Notes: generated from the sequence alone by a model not told the origin. A stretch of DNA of 64,000 nucleotides from Chitinophagaceae bacterium (GCA_016786845.1 JAEUVB010000023.1:124001-188000); one strand, 5' to 3'. Shown: positions 53,731-62,013, counted from the first letter of the stretch. Numbers and translations: made by a program.

Positions 53731-54321
53731 TACCCGCTCTCACGCTCCGCTCCCACTCTGCCCGCTGTGCGGGGTTACAACCGGGACCTGCTGTTTTTAA
53801 TTTCAACCTCCATAGTTTGTCCGGTTAACTATACACGCCGCGAATTCTGAAAATTCTAAAATTCTGAAAATTCTGATTCAGACATGATCAAAGCTGCCCT
53901 TCTTCCACAACCTCCCAATCAAGACCAAACCTATATATCCTTATAAATTCCTCACCTTATTTCTAATAATTGAGCCTCAATAATTGTCCCCCCAACTAAA
54001 AACTAAACACTAAAAACCAAAAATTAAAAACTTGTTAATGCCCTCCAATCTTATCACGTGATAAGAAGCCTCCTTTTCACCCTCCCTACGTTTGTCCCAT
54101 CATTCACCGGATAAATATCCAACGATTGAATAAAGATGAACGTAAAAAGAACCAACATATTAAACTACCCCGCACCGGCTCCCTTGAGAATAAGCCGTTT
54201 GCAAAGCTCATGGGTTGCTTATACGTTATGCATCCTCACCACATCGATACCATTCCATCCTGTTACAAATGTCATCACCGGAATATGCATCGCCCGGACT
54301 ACTGTAACAATATCATTATCC

Positions 54322-54573
54322 CCAATTTCGAAAAACCTCCAACCAATATCGAAAACCCTCCATCCAATTTCGAAATGCCTCGAACCAATTTCGAAAACCC
54401 TCGAACCCATATCGAAAACCCTCGAACCAATATCTAAAACCCTCCAACCAATATCTAAAAGCCTCGAACCAATATCTAAAACCCTCGAACCAATATCTAA
54501 AACCCTCCAACCGATATCGAAAAGCCTCGAGCCCGTATCTAAAACCCTCGAACCCATATCGAAAAGCCTCGAA
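54322..54573 (+). repeat. 21-bp minisatellite, 12 units
   Basis: Unit CCAATATCGAAAACCCTCGAA with variations (TATC/TTTC, CTCG/CTCC, AAAA/TAAA). Period exactly 21 bp from 54322 to about 54573, then a degenerate unit. All frames stay open; the plus strand reads as heptads of the form PISKTLE. It is unrelated in sequence to the 16.6-kb minisatellite but has the same period and copy number class. Confidence 0.85.
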
Positions 54574-54806
54574 CTTGTTTCTAATTACCTCAAAGCATTA
54601 TTATTCCGCTTCAAACGACCGTGGATCCTGCATCCCGCAAAAAAACGCATGGCCTTGCAGGGCACCAATCATCCTCCATGGCATTCGGGTTCCGTAGCCC
54701 CCATCTTATATACGGACCATTGATCGTGGTGTGGGTCCATCACACAAATCCTATGAACCCAATTTATAAACACTTTAATCAATTTTAATTTTTAAATATA
54801 ATTCTT

Positions 54807-55751
54807 ATGTCTAAACCAATTTACAACTGCGCACAGCAGGACCTTTTCACCATCGCCACCATGGGATGGAAATCATGCGAAAAACGCATCAACCAATTCG
54901 AGGCCTTTAAGGCCCATTATACTGCCGCTTTCATTGCCGATAAAAAGGCTCAGTTGAAAGCTGCCGAACACATGCCCTCCGAACAAGAACGCGACGGGAA
55001 AACCACTTCCCTCCGCATGCATCTCTCCGAGGCCAATGAAACTTGTCTCCGCAATTTCAAACACCTGAAACGCTATATCGACTCCGCTTTCCCGGGTCAA
55101 TATGCCATTCCGGAGTACAATACCATCGGTCAGGAGTTTTACGAAAAAGCCTTGCGTTCAAATTGGGAGGCTACTCGCAGTATCCTCACAAAATGTAGCA
55201 ACTACATCACCAACAATTTGGTGAAGCTCACAGACAATCTCAATATGCCTGCAACCTTCCCCGCTAAATTCGAAGCCGATGCACTGGATTTCCAAAACAA
55301 GCATGAAGCCTTCATCGAATCGGAAGAAGTATCGGTCGACCAAACGGCAGAGAAAATTGACGCCATCAATGCGGTCTACCAAGACCTCATGAGTATGTTT
55401 GCCGATGCCCAGGAAATCTTCTACAATCAGCCGGCTATTCTGAAGGAGTTCACCTTCTCTCAGGTTCTCTTCCTCGTCTCCGGCGCCGGCACCGCAGGCG
55501 TCCGTGGTATCATCACCAATACGGCCAACAACAAGGCCGTAAAAGAAGCCACCATCACCATCAACGAAACCGAGGCCTCCACGGTCAGCGATGATGTCGG
55601 GAAATACGAAATCTCTCCAATGGCTTCCGGCACCTACACCATCCTGGTAAGTGCCCCTGGCTTTGAATCCCAATCCATCACCCATGAGGTCCTCATCGGT
55701 ACCATCTCTACGCTCAACATCAACCTAACCCCCAGCGCCGTGACGGTTTAA
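54807..55751 (+). CDS. Protein with helical domain and C-terminal carboxypeptidase-regulatory-like fold
   Basis: A 314-residue protein without a signal peptide. The first 220 residues are helical and hydrophilic (for example NQFEAFKAHYTAAFIADKKA, EKIDAINAVYQDLMSMFADA). The last 80 form a beta domain beginning GVRGIITNTANNKAVKEATI and KYEISPMASGTYTILVSAPG, which matches the carboxypeptidase-regulatory-like (transthyretin-like) fold. This domain is normally extracellular, so its presence in a protein lacking an obvious export signal is odd: either it uses another route or stays inside. Encoded alone between two repeat-rich intervals. Function unknown. Confidence 0.75.
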   Translation: MSKPIYNCAQQDLFTIATMGWKSCEKRINQFEAFKAHYTAAFIADKKAQLKAAEHMPSEQERDGKTTSLRMHLSEANETCLRNFKHLKRYIDSAFPGQYAIPEYNTIGQEFYEKALRSNWEATRSILTKCSNYITNNLVKLTDNLNMPATFPAKFEADALDFQNKHEAFIESEEVSVDQTAEKIDAINAVYQDLMSMFADAQEIFYNQPAILKEFTFSQVLFLVSGAGTAGVRGIITNTANNKAVKEATITINETEASTVSDDVGKYEISPMASGTYTILVSAPGFESQSITHEVLIGTISTLNINLTPSAVTV

Positions 55752-56141
55752 TCACAAACCCTTCACCCATCATTACCCATCCCGGGAGCTGACGCATGAA
55801 AATGCGTCTACTTCCCGGGATTTTTTATGCTCCTCCACACCTATGTATCACTCCGCGAAACGCTGTACAAGGGTACATCTACCAGATTATAATAATTACT
55901 TCCGGTGCATGAAGACACGCACCAGGGAGTGTATAAGCAGTTAGCATCCTGTAAATTCTGCAATTCTGTGAATTCTGATTCAGACAGGGGGGCAATCACA
56001 GGATGAGCTGTTATTATTAGGTTGCTGAGAACATGGCTTCGTAGCATGGGATTGCTTCGTCGTGCCTCCTACCATTGACGAGCAAGACGAGGCCTCCTCA
56101 CAATGACGGAAGCGACCTCGCCATAACGGTGCCCCATCTTT

Positions 56142-56168
56142 CCCTTTCCCTTTCCCTTTCCCTTTCCC
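56142..56168 (-). repeat. (CCCTTT)n tract, potential G-quadruplex on minus strand
   Basis: Five CCC runs separated by TTT. It is the reverse complement of the (GGGAAA)n tract at 41081-41101 and lies about 120 bp upstream of the MFS start. Confidence 0.6.
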
Positions 56169-56275
56169 TTTGCCGCTCTCACGTTCCGCTCTCACGCTGC
56201 CCGCTCCGCGGGATTCAGGGTCCCCGTACGAAGAGAAGCAATCGAACGGAGACTTCATCGGGGGCAAAAAAATAT

Positions 56276-56283
56276 TACATTTG
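56276..56283 (+). promoter_or_regulatory. -7 element of the MFS gene
   Basis: TACATTTG, 6 bases before the ATG at 56290; no clear -33. It supports the ATG at 56290 over earlier in-frame starts and predicts a leaderless mRNA. Confidence 0.6.
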
Positions 56284-56289
56284 CCCACC

Positions 56290-57516
56290 ATGCCCAAACT
56301 CACCGATCTCAGCAAAGCTTACAGTGGTATCAGCCGCAATATGTGGATACTGGCTGTGGCGATGTTTATTAACCGCTGCGGATCCATGGTACTGCTCTTC
56401 ATGAGCGTCTACCTCACCAAATCCTTGCATTTCAGCATACCCGAAGCCGGATTCATCATGATGCTTTTTGGCGCGGGCTCCATCGTGGGCGCTTTCATCG
56501 GAGGTAAACTCGTGGACACGATCGGCTTTTATCCCATCCTCGTCTGGAGCCTCATCCTCTGCGGCATCATGCTCATGATACTCGGACAAATGCATGAATA
56601 CCGCTACATCGCCATCTTCACCTTTCTCGTTACTGCCACCGGCGATATGTTTAGACCGGCCAACTCCGCCGCCATCTCTTCGTACAGTTCGAAAGATAAT
56701 TATCCGCAGTCCATTGCTCTCAACCGCCTGGCCATGAATCTTGGATTTACCATCGGGCCCGTATTGGGCGGTGTACTGGCTACCTATAGTTACGATCTGC
56801 TCTTCTGGGCCGACGGGATCACCTGTGCCTTTGCAGCCATCTTCATCTTCCTCATCCTGCCCAATCGAAAAGCGATAGCCGACGAAAAAGATGCCCTGCC
56901 CAATGCCGACCAAGGACATATCAGTCCTTACCGCGACAAACAATTTATTGCCTTTGTGATCTTCACGATGTTGTATGCCCTTACTTTTTTTCAACTCATC
57001 ACCACCCTGCCCCTCTATTTCAAAGAAGTATACAAACTGAGTGAAAAACATATCGGATGGCTCATGGCCCTCAACGGCATCGGTGTGGCCGTCATCGAAA
57101 TGTTTTTGATCTATTATATACAAGATAAGTGGACCAAATTCAAATTCATAGCCCTGGGCGCATTGTTGCTGATTGCCAGTTATTGGATACTGCTGCCCGT
57201 GCATAGTCTGTATATCCTCCTACTGAGCATGATCCTGATCACGGCATCGGAAATGCTGGCCATGCCCTTCATGTCGACCTATGCCCTCAAGCGCGCCAAC
57301 CCCGGCAGCATGGGACAATATATGGCGCTGTATTCCATGGCCTGGTCCATTGCTCAGATATTGGCCCCGCTGCTGGGTACCCAAATCATCGACCGGTTTG
57401 GATATGCTGCATTGTTTGGCGTATTGGGGTGTATCGCCATGATTCCGTTTTTAGGATTTCGCTGGATGGATCGTCAGGTGCAGGAGGATCAGCCGCAAGC
57501 CGAAGTGGCGGCATAG
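56290..57516 (+). CDS. MFS transporter
   Basis: A 408-residue permease with about 12 membrane helices from MPKLTDLSKAYSGISRNMWI. MFS signature-like loop after helix 2: GAGSIVGAFIGGKLVDTIGF, with the DxxG-like VDTIG; a second loop with DKWTKFK joins the two halves. Substrate not deducible; the family in Bacteroidota includes drug and sugar exporters. An in-frame ATG at 56170 would add 40 residues encoded by the repeat tract and was rejected. The ending EDQPQAEVAA is a soluble tail. Monocistronic; a promoter for the next operon follows. Confidence 0.88.
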   Translation: MPKLTDLSKAYSGISRNMWILAVAMFINRCGSMVLLFMSVYLTKSLHFSIPEAGFIMMLFGAGSIVGAFIGGKLVDTIGFYPILVWSLILCGIMLMILGQMHEYRYIAIFTFLVTATGDMFRPANSAAISSYSSKDNYPQSIALNRLAMNLGFTIGPVLGGVLATYSYDLLFWADGITCAFAAIFIFLILPNRKAIADEKDALPNADQGHISPYRDKQFIAFVIFTMLYALTFFQLITTLPLYFKEVYKLSEKHIGWLMALNGIGVAVIEMFLIYYIQDKWTKFKFIALGALLLIASYWILLPVHSLYILLLSMILITASEMLAMPFMSTYALKRANPGSMGQYMALYSMAWSIAQILAPLLGTQIIDRFGYAALFGVLGCIAMIPFLGFRWMDRQVQEDQPQAEVAA

Positions 57517-57599
57517 CCTCCTTCCATTCCATCCTTAAAATTACCCTGTTGACCGACTCAAACTGACTTTGTTTGAACTAAAATCCAAAAACCTTACCC

Positions 57600-57607
57600 T
57601 ATATTTG
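57600..57607 (+). promoter_or_regulatory. -7 element of the cytochrome c biogenesis operon
   Basis: TATATTTG, 16 bases before the ATG at 57624; a TTTG lies about 24 bases upstream at the wide end of accepted spacing. Confidence 0.6.
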
Positions 57608-57623
57608 CAGCCTCAAAAATTCT

Positions 57624-58286
57624 ATGAAGCGATACTGGTGGAAAATTCTTTGTGTGCTCATCTTACTCTATGTCATCATTGGAGGAATTTTACTACCGGT
57701 ACCGGCCATCCCTAAATTAAACGAATCGGCCCGCAATCTGTTCTTTCATGTACCGATGTGGTATGTGATGATCGTTTGCTTTTTGGTCTCCGCCATTTAC
57801 GCCCTTCGCTTTCTCTTGAAATCCCAAACCAAAGATGATCTCATCTCGAGAGAGTATGTGAATGTGGGCATCGTCTTCGGATGCATGGGTATGATTACCG
57901 GTATGGAATGGGCCAATATTGCCTGGGGCGCTCCTTGGAGCAACGACCCCAAACAGGTTTCTGCCTTGTATTGTCTGGCCATTTATTTTGCCTACCTCAT
58001 ACTCCGTTATTCGGTGAAAGACACCGACAAACAAGCCCGGTTGAGTGCGGTATACAATGTATTTGCATTTGCCTTATTGGTACCCCTGCTCTTTATTATC
58101 CCTGCGCATTTCAAATCGCTGCATCCGGGTACCGACAGCAAACCTTTCGAAGCCCTGTATACCCAAGCCAGCCAATTTCGAAAGATCTCTCTTCCGGCCA
58201 TGATCGGCTGGATTCTACTGGGCGTATGGATTTTCAACCTGCGCATCAGAACCCTGAAACTTCAAAAACCGGAATTATTCTCATGA
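57624..58286 (+). CDS. CcmC/CcsA-family heme-handling membrane protein
   Basis: Delivers heme for cytochrome c maturation. The 220-residue protein has six membrane helices. The family Trp-rich loop is present in variant form as WANIAWGAPWSNDPKQVS (compare the usual WGxxWxWDPK), and histidines likely to bind heme are in LFFHVPMWYVMIVCF and in FIIPAHFKSLHP. It overlaps the following CcmD-like gene by 4 bp (ATGA). ccmA, ccmB and ccmE are not in the window. Gene size is typical for CcmC (about 220-250). Confidence 0.88.
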   Translation: MKRYWWKILCVLILLYVIIGGILLPVPAIPKLNESARNLFFHVPMWYVMIVCFLVSAIYALRFLLKSQTKDDLISREYVNVGIVFGCMGMITGMEWANIAWGAPWSNDPKQVSALYCLAIYFAYLILRYSVKDTDKQARLSAVYNVFAFALLVPLLFIIPAHFKSLHPGTDSKPFEALYTQASQFRKISLPAMIGWILLGVWIFNLRIRTLKLQKPELFS

Positions 58287-58510
58287 AAAAAATCACCTTC
58301 TTTTTGACCTTGCTGATGGGCTTGTTCATGACCTTACAGGTACATGCCCAACAAGCTTCTGCACCGCCCGTGGAGATGGCCGGCGTATTGCATCAGAATG
58401 GTAAAATATACCTTGTAGTATTGGTACTGGTCACTATCTTTGCGGGCATTATTTTTCAGCTGATACGGATTGAGCGCAAACTCAACCGGCTCGAACAAAA
58501 CAACAACTAA
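58283..58510 (+). CDS. CcmD-like small membrane protein
   Basis: A 75-residue protein starting MKKITFFLTLLMGLFMTLQV with a signal-like helix, a short loop (QQASAPPVEMAGVLHQNG) and a second hydrophobic helix (IYLVVLVLVTIFAGIIFQLI) followed by IERKLNRLE, the pattern of CcmD-like proteins that stabilise the CcmC heme complex. The start overlaps the stop of the upstream gene (ATGA), so translation is coupled. Below most size cut-offs but well supported by context. Confidence 0.8.
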   Translation: MKKITFFLTLLMGLFMTLQVHAQQASAPPVEMAGVLHQNGKIYLVVLVLVTIFAGIIFQLIRIERKLNRLEQNNN

Positions 58511-58547
58511 TCATTATTCATTCATAAACATTACAATCTAACATTAC

Positions 58548-59987
58548 ATGGCAAAAACAACTAAGAAAGCAACTGCCAATCACTACAGTTTCTTTGAAAG
58601 CGTGGAGCGTAACTTCGACAAAGCAGCTTCTTTCACCGACATTAAAGACAAAGGTATTCTGGATCAGATCAAAGCTTGTAACAGTGTGTACAGCATGAAG
58701 TTTCCGGTTAAGATCGACAATAAAGTAGAAGTGATCGAAGCCTATCGTGTACAGCATTCTCATCACAAACTGCCTGTAAAAGGGGGTATCCGTTTCAGCA
58801 TGGATGTGAATCAGGATGAAGTCATGGCCCTGGCCGCCCTGATGACCTACAAATGTGCGATTGTGAATGTACCATTTGGCGGTGCGAAAGGTGGAATCAA
58901 AATCAATCCGAAAGTTTTATCGACCTACGATTTGGAAAAAATCACCCGTCGTTATACGGCTGAGTTGGTGAAGAAAAACTTCATTGGCCCCGGCATCGAC
59001 GTTCCGGCTCCGGATTATGGAACCGGTCCGCGTGAAATGAGCTGGATCGTGGATACTTATATGAGTCTTCGTCCGGGCGAAATTGACGCTGCAGGTTGTG
59101 TAACGGGTAAGCCGGTCACCCAAGGCGGTGTTCGCGGTCGTACCGAAGCCACCGGTTTAGGTGTTTATTATGGTGTACGTGAAATGTGTGATGATGCGGA
59201 AATGATGAAGAAATTGAAGTTGAACGTAGGCTTGGGCGACAAAACAGTTGTGGTTCAAGGTTTAGGTAATGTTGGATATCATGCCGCAAAATACTTCCAT
59301 ATGGGCGGTGCCCGCGTGGTTGGTTTGGCTGAATACGAAGGTGCGATCTACAACCCGAAAGGTCTGGATGTGGAAGCCGTGGTTGCACATCGTAAGAAAA
59401 CAGGTTCTATCCTGAATTTCCCGGGTGCTAAAAACCTGAAAAAATCTACAGAAGCTCTGGAATTGGAATGTGATATCCTGATTCCTGCCGCTTTAGAAAA
59501 TGTGATCAACGGTGAAAACGCGCCTCGCGTGAAAGCCCGTATCGTAGCTGAAGCTGCCAACGGACCTTTGACACCTGAAGCAGATACCATTTTAGTGAAA
59601 AAAGGAACTGTAGTTATTCCGGATATGTATATCAACGCCGGTGGTGTAACGGTATCTTATTTCGAATGGCTGAAAAACCTGAGTCACGTGCGTTATGGCC
59701 GTATGGAAAAACGTTTCAGTGAAAACATGAATACCAGCATCCTCGGATCCATCGAAAGCCTGACCGGTAAAAAAGTAAGTGCAGCAGAACGTAAGATCAT
59801 CCTTCACGGACCGGATGAAGTGGATTTAGTACACAGCGGATTGGAAGATACCATGATGGGTTCTTACCATGAAATCCGTGACATTTGGTTAAAAAACAAG
59901 AAAATCACCGACATGCGTACAGCAGCCTTTGTGAATTCAATCAACAAAGTGGGTGTATCTTATATGGAATTAGGAATTTTCCCATAA
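58548..59987 (+). CDS. Glu/Leu/Phe/Val-family dehydrogenase (glutamate dehydrogenase)
   Basis: Interconverts glutamate and 2-oxoglutarate plus ammonia with NAD(P)+. The 479-residue protein has the dimerisation/substrate domain with KGGIRFSMDVNQDEVMALAA and TYKCAIVNVPFGGAKGGIKI (catalytic Lys regions), the acidic DVPAPDYGT, and the NAD(P)-binding QGLGNVGYHAAKYF (GxGNxG). Glutamate specificity is the usual assignment for Bacteroidota members, but Leu/Val use cannot be excluded from sequence alone. It starts 37 bp after the CcmD-like gene and ends 19 bp before a terminator, so it may be read from the same transcript. Confidence 0.92.
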   Translation: MAKTTKKATANHYSFFESVERNFDKAASFTDIKDKGILDQIKACNSVYSMKFPVKIDNKVEVIEAYRVQHSHHKLPVKGGIRFSMDVNQDEVMALAALMTYKCAIVNVPFGGAKGGIKINPKVLSTYDLEKITRRYTAELVKKNFIGPGIDVPAPDYGTGPREMSWIVDTYMSLRPGEIDAAGCVTGKPVTQGGVRGRTEATGLGVYYGVREMCDDAEMMKKLKLNVGLGDKTVVVQGLGNVGYHAAKYFHMGGARVVGLAEYEGAIYNPKGLDVEAVVAHRKKTGSILNFPGAKNLKKSTEALELECDILIPAALENVINGENAPRVKARIVAEAANGPLTPEADTILVKKGTVVIPDMYINAGGVTVSYFEWLKNLSHVRYGRMEKRFSENMNTSILGSIESLTGKKVSAAERKIILHGPDEVDLVHSGLEDTMMGSYHEIRDIWLKNKKITDMRTAAFVNSINKVGVSYMELGIFP

Positions 59988-60006
59988 CAGGATTTCAATA
60001 TTCAGG

Positions 60007-60034
60007 AAAAAACCGCTCTTTGGGCGGTTTTTTT
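60007..60034 (+). terminator. Terminator after glutamate dehydrogenase
   Basis: AAAAAACCGC ... GCGGTTTTTTT hairpin with a 7-base loop, 19 bp past the stop codon. Confidence 0.9.
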
Positions 60035-60068
60035 CATGAAATAATTTCATTTATATTAAATTATCCCC

Positions 60069-60076
60069 TACTTTTG
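60069..60076 (+). promoter_or_regulatory. -7 element of rplS
   Basis: TACTTTTG followed by CGTTCCC, close to the extended GCANTCCC start region of rpoB, rpsL and tRNA-Leu. The -33 position is weak. 23 bp from the ATG. Confidence 0.6.
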
Positions 60077-60099
60077 CGTTCCCAAAAATCAGGATTATC

Positions 60100-60453
60100 A
60101 TGCAAGCAGCTGTAAAATTTATTCAAGAGCAATTAAGTCCGGTCACCAATGTCCCTTCTTTTAAAGCAGGAGACAGTGTTTCGGTTAATTATAAAATTCA
60201 GGAAGGAACCAAAGAGCGTATCCAAACTTTCAAAGGTGTGGTCATCAAGCGTCAGGGAACCGGTTCAACACAGGTTTTCACCGTTCGTAAAATGAGCGAT
60301 AACGTAGGTGTAGAGCGTACTTTCCCGGTTTACTCTCCGCATATCGAAAGCATCGAAGTCAATAAAGTAGGACGTGTTCGTCGTGCTAAATTGTTCTATC
60401 TCCGTGAGCGTTCCGGTAAAGCCGCACGTATCAAAGAAAAGCGTATGCGCTAA
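60100..60453 (+). CDS. rplS: 50S ribosomal protein L19
   Basis: L19 lies at the 30S-50S interface. The 117 residues start MQAAVKFIQEQLSPVTNVPS; FKAGDSVSVNYKIQEGTKER, IQTFKGVVIKRQGTGSTQVF, and VERTFPVYSPHIESIEV with GRVRRAKLFYLRERSGKAAR are the classic family segments. Encoded alone here, without trmD or rimM, and followed by a terminator. Confidence 0.98.
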   Translation: MQAAVKFIQEQLSPVTNVPSFKAGDSVSVNYKIQEGTKERIQTFKGVVIKRQGTGSTQVFTVRKMSDNVGVERTFPVYSPHIESIEVNKVGRVRRAKLFYLRERSGKAARIKEKRMR

Positions 60454-60473
60454 TTCTCTATCAAAATATTTTG

Positions 60474-60503
60474 AAAAAGCCTGCCTTATTGGTGGGCTTT
60501 TTT
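60474..60503 (+). terminator. Terminator of rplS
   Basis: AAAAGCCTGCC / GGTGGGCTTTT (two G-T pairs) with a 5-base loop and a T-run, 21 bp after the rplS stop. Confidence 0.85.
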
Positions 60504-60534
60504 TATGGCCTTGACCGCATTTAACATTTCAGGG

Positions 60535-60565
60535 TTGATTATATACCCGCCTTTTACTATATTTG
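60535..60565 (+). promoter_or_regulatory. tatA promoter
   Basis: TTG (60535-60537), 20 bases, TATATTTG (60558-60565); ATG follows after 19 bases. Full match to the Bacteroidota consensus. Confidence 0.75.
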
Positions 60566-60584
60566 TAGTCAACAAACTTTACCC

Positions 60585-60788
60585 ATGACACTACTCACCC
60601 AACTCCTGCTTAGTATGCCCGGTGGCACCGAATGGATACTTATCGTTTTAGCCGTACTCGTTTTGTTTGGAGGACGTAAAATCCCTGAATTTATGCGTGG
60701 TTTGGGCAAGGGAATGCGTGAGTTTAAAGATGCCAAGGATAATATCAAGACCGAGATTGAAGCGGGGATGAAAGAAAAAGAGTCTTAA
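60585..60788 (+). CDS. tatA: Sec-independent translocase protein TatA
   Basis: TatA assembles the pore that exports folded proteins with twin-arginine signals. The 67-residue protein has a short N-terminal membrane helix (TEWILIVLAVLVLFGG), the hinge GGRKIPEFMRGLGKGMREFK with the conserved Phe-Gly-x-x-x-x-P pattern (FGGRKIP), and an amphipathic/charged tail. tatC is not adjacent. The next gene (lytic transglycosylase) starts 48 bp on. Confidence 0.93.
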   Translation: MTLLTQLLLSMPGGTEWILIVLAVLVLFGGRKIPEFMRGLGKGMREFKDAKDNIKTEIEAGMKEKES

Positions 60789-60836
60789 TTCATCAATTAT
60801 TTTTCGTTAACCATTAAAGATTATCGGGGGGAGACT

Positions 60837-61979
60837 ATGAATCGTAAAACATTCTTTGTAGCATTGACGGCTGTATGGTTCAGCCTTTTGCATATTCAAT
60901 TATTCGCCAATCGTAAAGACAGCGTGACTGTAATTACCATTACAGATCCTTCTCTGATTCCTAAAAATGCCAAATACATTAAGCTTGATCCTGCAACTGC
61001 TTCAGGGATAGACAGCAGTCGTTTTGTAAAACGCAAGATTAAAGACGATACGGAAAAGCCGATGACGGCCGGAACCATCAATGTCAATCGTTCTATCTAT
61101 GGCACTTATACCGACTTCATTGTCGATTATGTCAAGAACTACCATAAGAATCATGGAAATAGTTTGCAGCGTATTCAATCGAATAACAAAGGATATTTTA
61201 AACTCATCGACAATGTGATGAAGCGCTATAGTGTGCCACGCGAAATGAAATCGCTGGCCATTATTGAATCGGCTATGAATTGCAATGCGGTATCTCCGGT
61301 AGGCGCCGTTGGCCCCTGGCAGTTCATGGCAAGCACCGCCAAACTCCTTGGACTTCGCGTAGATCAAAATATCGACGAGCGCCGCGATTTTTACAAAAGC
61401 ACGCATGCTGCCGCCAAATACCTGAAGCAACTTTATGGTATGTTTCATGACTGGTTATTGGTAATCGCTGCCTATAACAGTGGCCCTTCACCGGTACTAC
61501 GCGCGATTAACAGTGGTATGGGCCGCAGCTTCTGGGACATCAAAGCCAAATTGCCGAAAGAAACCCAAAATCACGTAATGGCCTTTATTGCAACCACAAG
61601 TTACCTCGATCGCTTCAGCAATGTCTTGAACATGGGCGAAATTCCAAAAGGCGCCAAAGCACCTAAAGCCGACTTCTCCAGTTTCGGAAGATCTGATGAA
61701 GACGATGATGAAGGTGTCGCTGAAAATGCAACCCCTAAATTAAAGTTTGCTCAGGCCGAATTGGATCAGATGGCTGTGTTGAAAGTGAAAGGCACCTATA
61801 ACCTGACGACCATATCCCGCATTTTGGATGAAGACATCGTGCGCCTGCGCAGATGGAATCCGGATTTTGATCAAACCATTGCCGGTTCTACCACTACGGT
61901 ACAACTTCGCATTCCGATTGATAAACTGGAACAATTTATCATTTCGAAGGACCGTATCATCATGGAGTCCAGGAAATAA
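60837..61979 (+). CDS. LysM-containing lytic transglycosylase (MltD-like)
   Basis: Cuts the MurNAc-GlcNAc bond of peptidoglycan with formation of anhydroMurNAc; periplasmic. The 380 residues have a signal peptide (to about 24), an SLT domain (about 115-250) with catalytic Glu144 in SLAIIESAMN, GAVGPWQFMASTAKLLGL and LVIAAYNSGPSPVLRAI, then one C-terminal LysM-like unit (about 310-375: KGTYNLTTISRILDEDIVRL, RRWNPDF). E. coli MltD has two LysM units. The start is preceded by GGGGGGAG 6 bp away, an unusually strong purine box for this genome. Confidence 0.93.
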   Translation: MNRKTFFVALTAVWFSLLHIQLFANRKDSVTVITITDPSLIPKNAKYIKLDPATASGIDSSRFVKRKIKDDTEKPMTAGTINVNRSIYGTYTDFIVDYVKNYHKNHGNSLQRIQSNNKGYFKLIDNVMKRYSVPREMKSLAIIESAMNCNAVSPVGAVGPWQFMASTAKLLGLRVDQNIDERRDFYKSTHAAAKYLKQLYGMFHDWLLVIAAYNSGPSPVLRAINSGMGRSFWDIKAKLPKETQNHVMAFIATTSYLDRFSNVLNMGEIPKGAKAPKADFSSFGRSDEDDDEGVAENATPKLKFAQAELDQMAVLKVKGTYNLTTISRILDEDIVRLRRWNPDFDQTIAGSTTTVQLRIPIDKLEQFIISKDRIIMESRK

Positions 61980-62013
61980 ATTCCTGACAACCTTTTCCCG
62001 CTGCGCTTAATTC

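Larger units (their letters stand above)
52709..54806. other. 2.1-kb repeat-rich interval, no protein gene
   Basis: Left to right: GTGAGAGCGG-type REP motifs in inverse orientation (about 52.75-52.83 kb), a three-copy tandem repeat, another REP motif (about 53.74-53.78), an AATTCTG-repeat (about 53.84-53.88, also near 55.95), ACTAAAA low-complexity sequence (about 54.00), and a 12-unit minisatellite. Two overlapping plus-strand frames of 103 and 195 codons run into the minisatellite; their N-terminal parts have no recognisable features and they are not accepted as genes. Confidence 0.7.
55752..56289. other. Repeat-rich interval before MFS gene
   Basis: Contains an imperfect hairpin after the preceding gene (about 55786-55824, CCCGGGA...TCCCGGGA) that may act as a terminator, an AATTCTG-type repeat and ATTCAGACA near 55950-55985, REP-like GCTTCGTCGTGCCTCC near 56054, the (CCCTTT)n tract, and CCGCTCTCAC motifs near 56.17-56.2 kb. 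No gene is supported. Confidence 0.6.

Noticed and set aside
54126..54723. Two overlapping plus-strand frames (103 and 195 codons) entering the 54.3-kb minisatellite
   Set aside because: Their unique parts show no domain, signal or conserved pattern, and the rest is the 21-bp repeat. A Pro-Ile-Ser-Lys heptad protein remains a remote option.
56275..57204. 309-codon minus-strand frame opposite the MFS gene
   Set aside because: It is composed of His/Gly/Asp-rich sequence typical of the antisense of membrane helices; the plus strand encodes a clear MFS permease.
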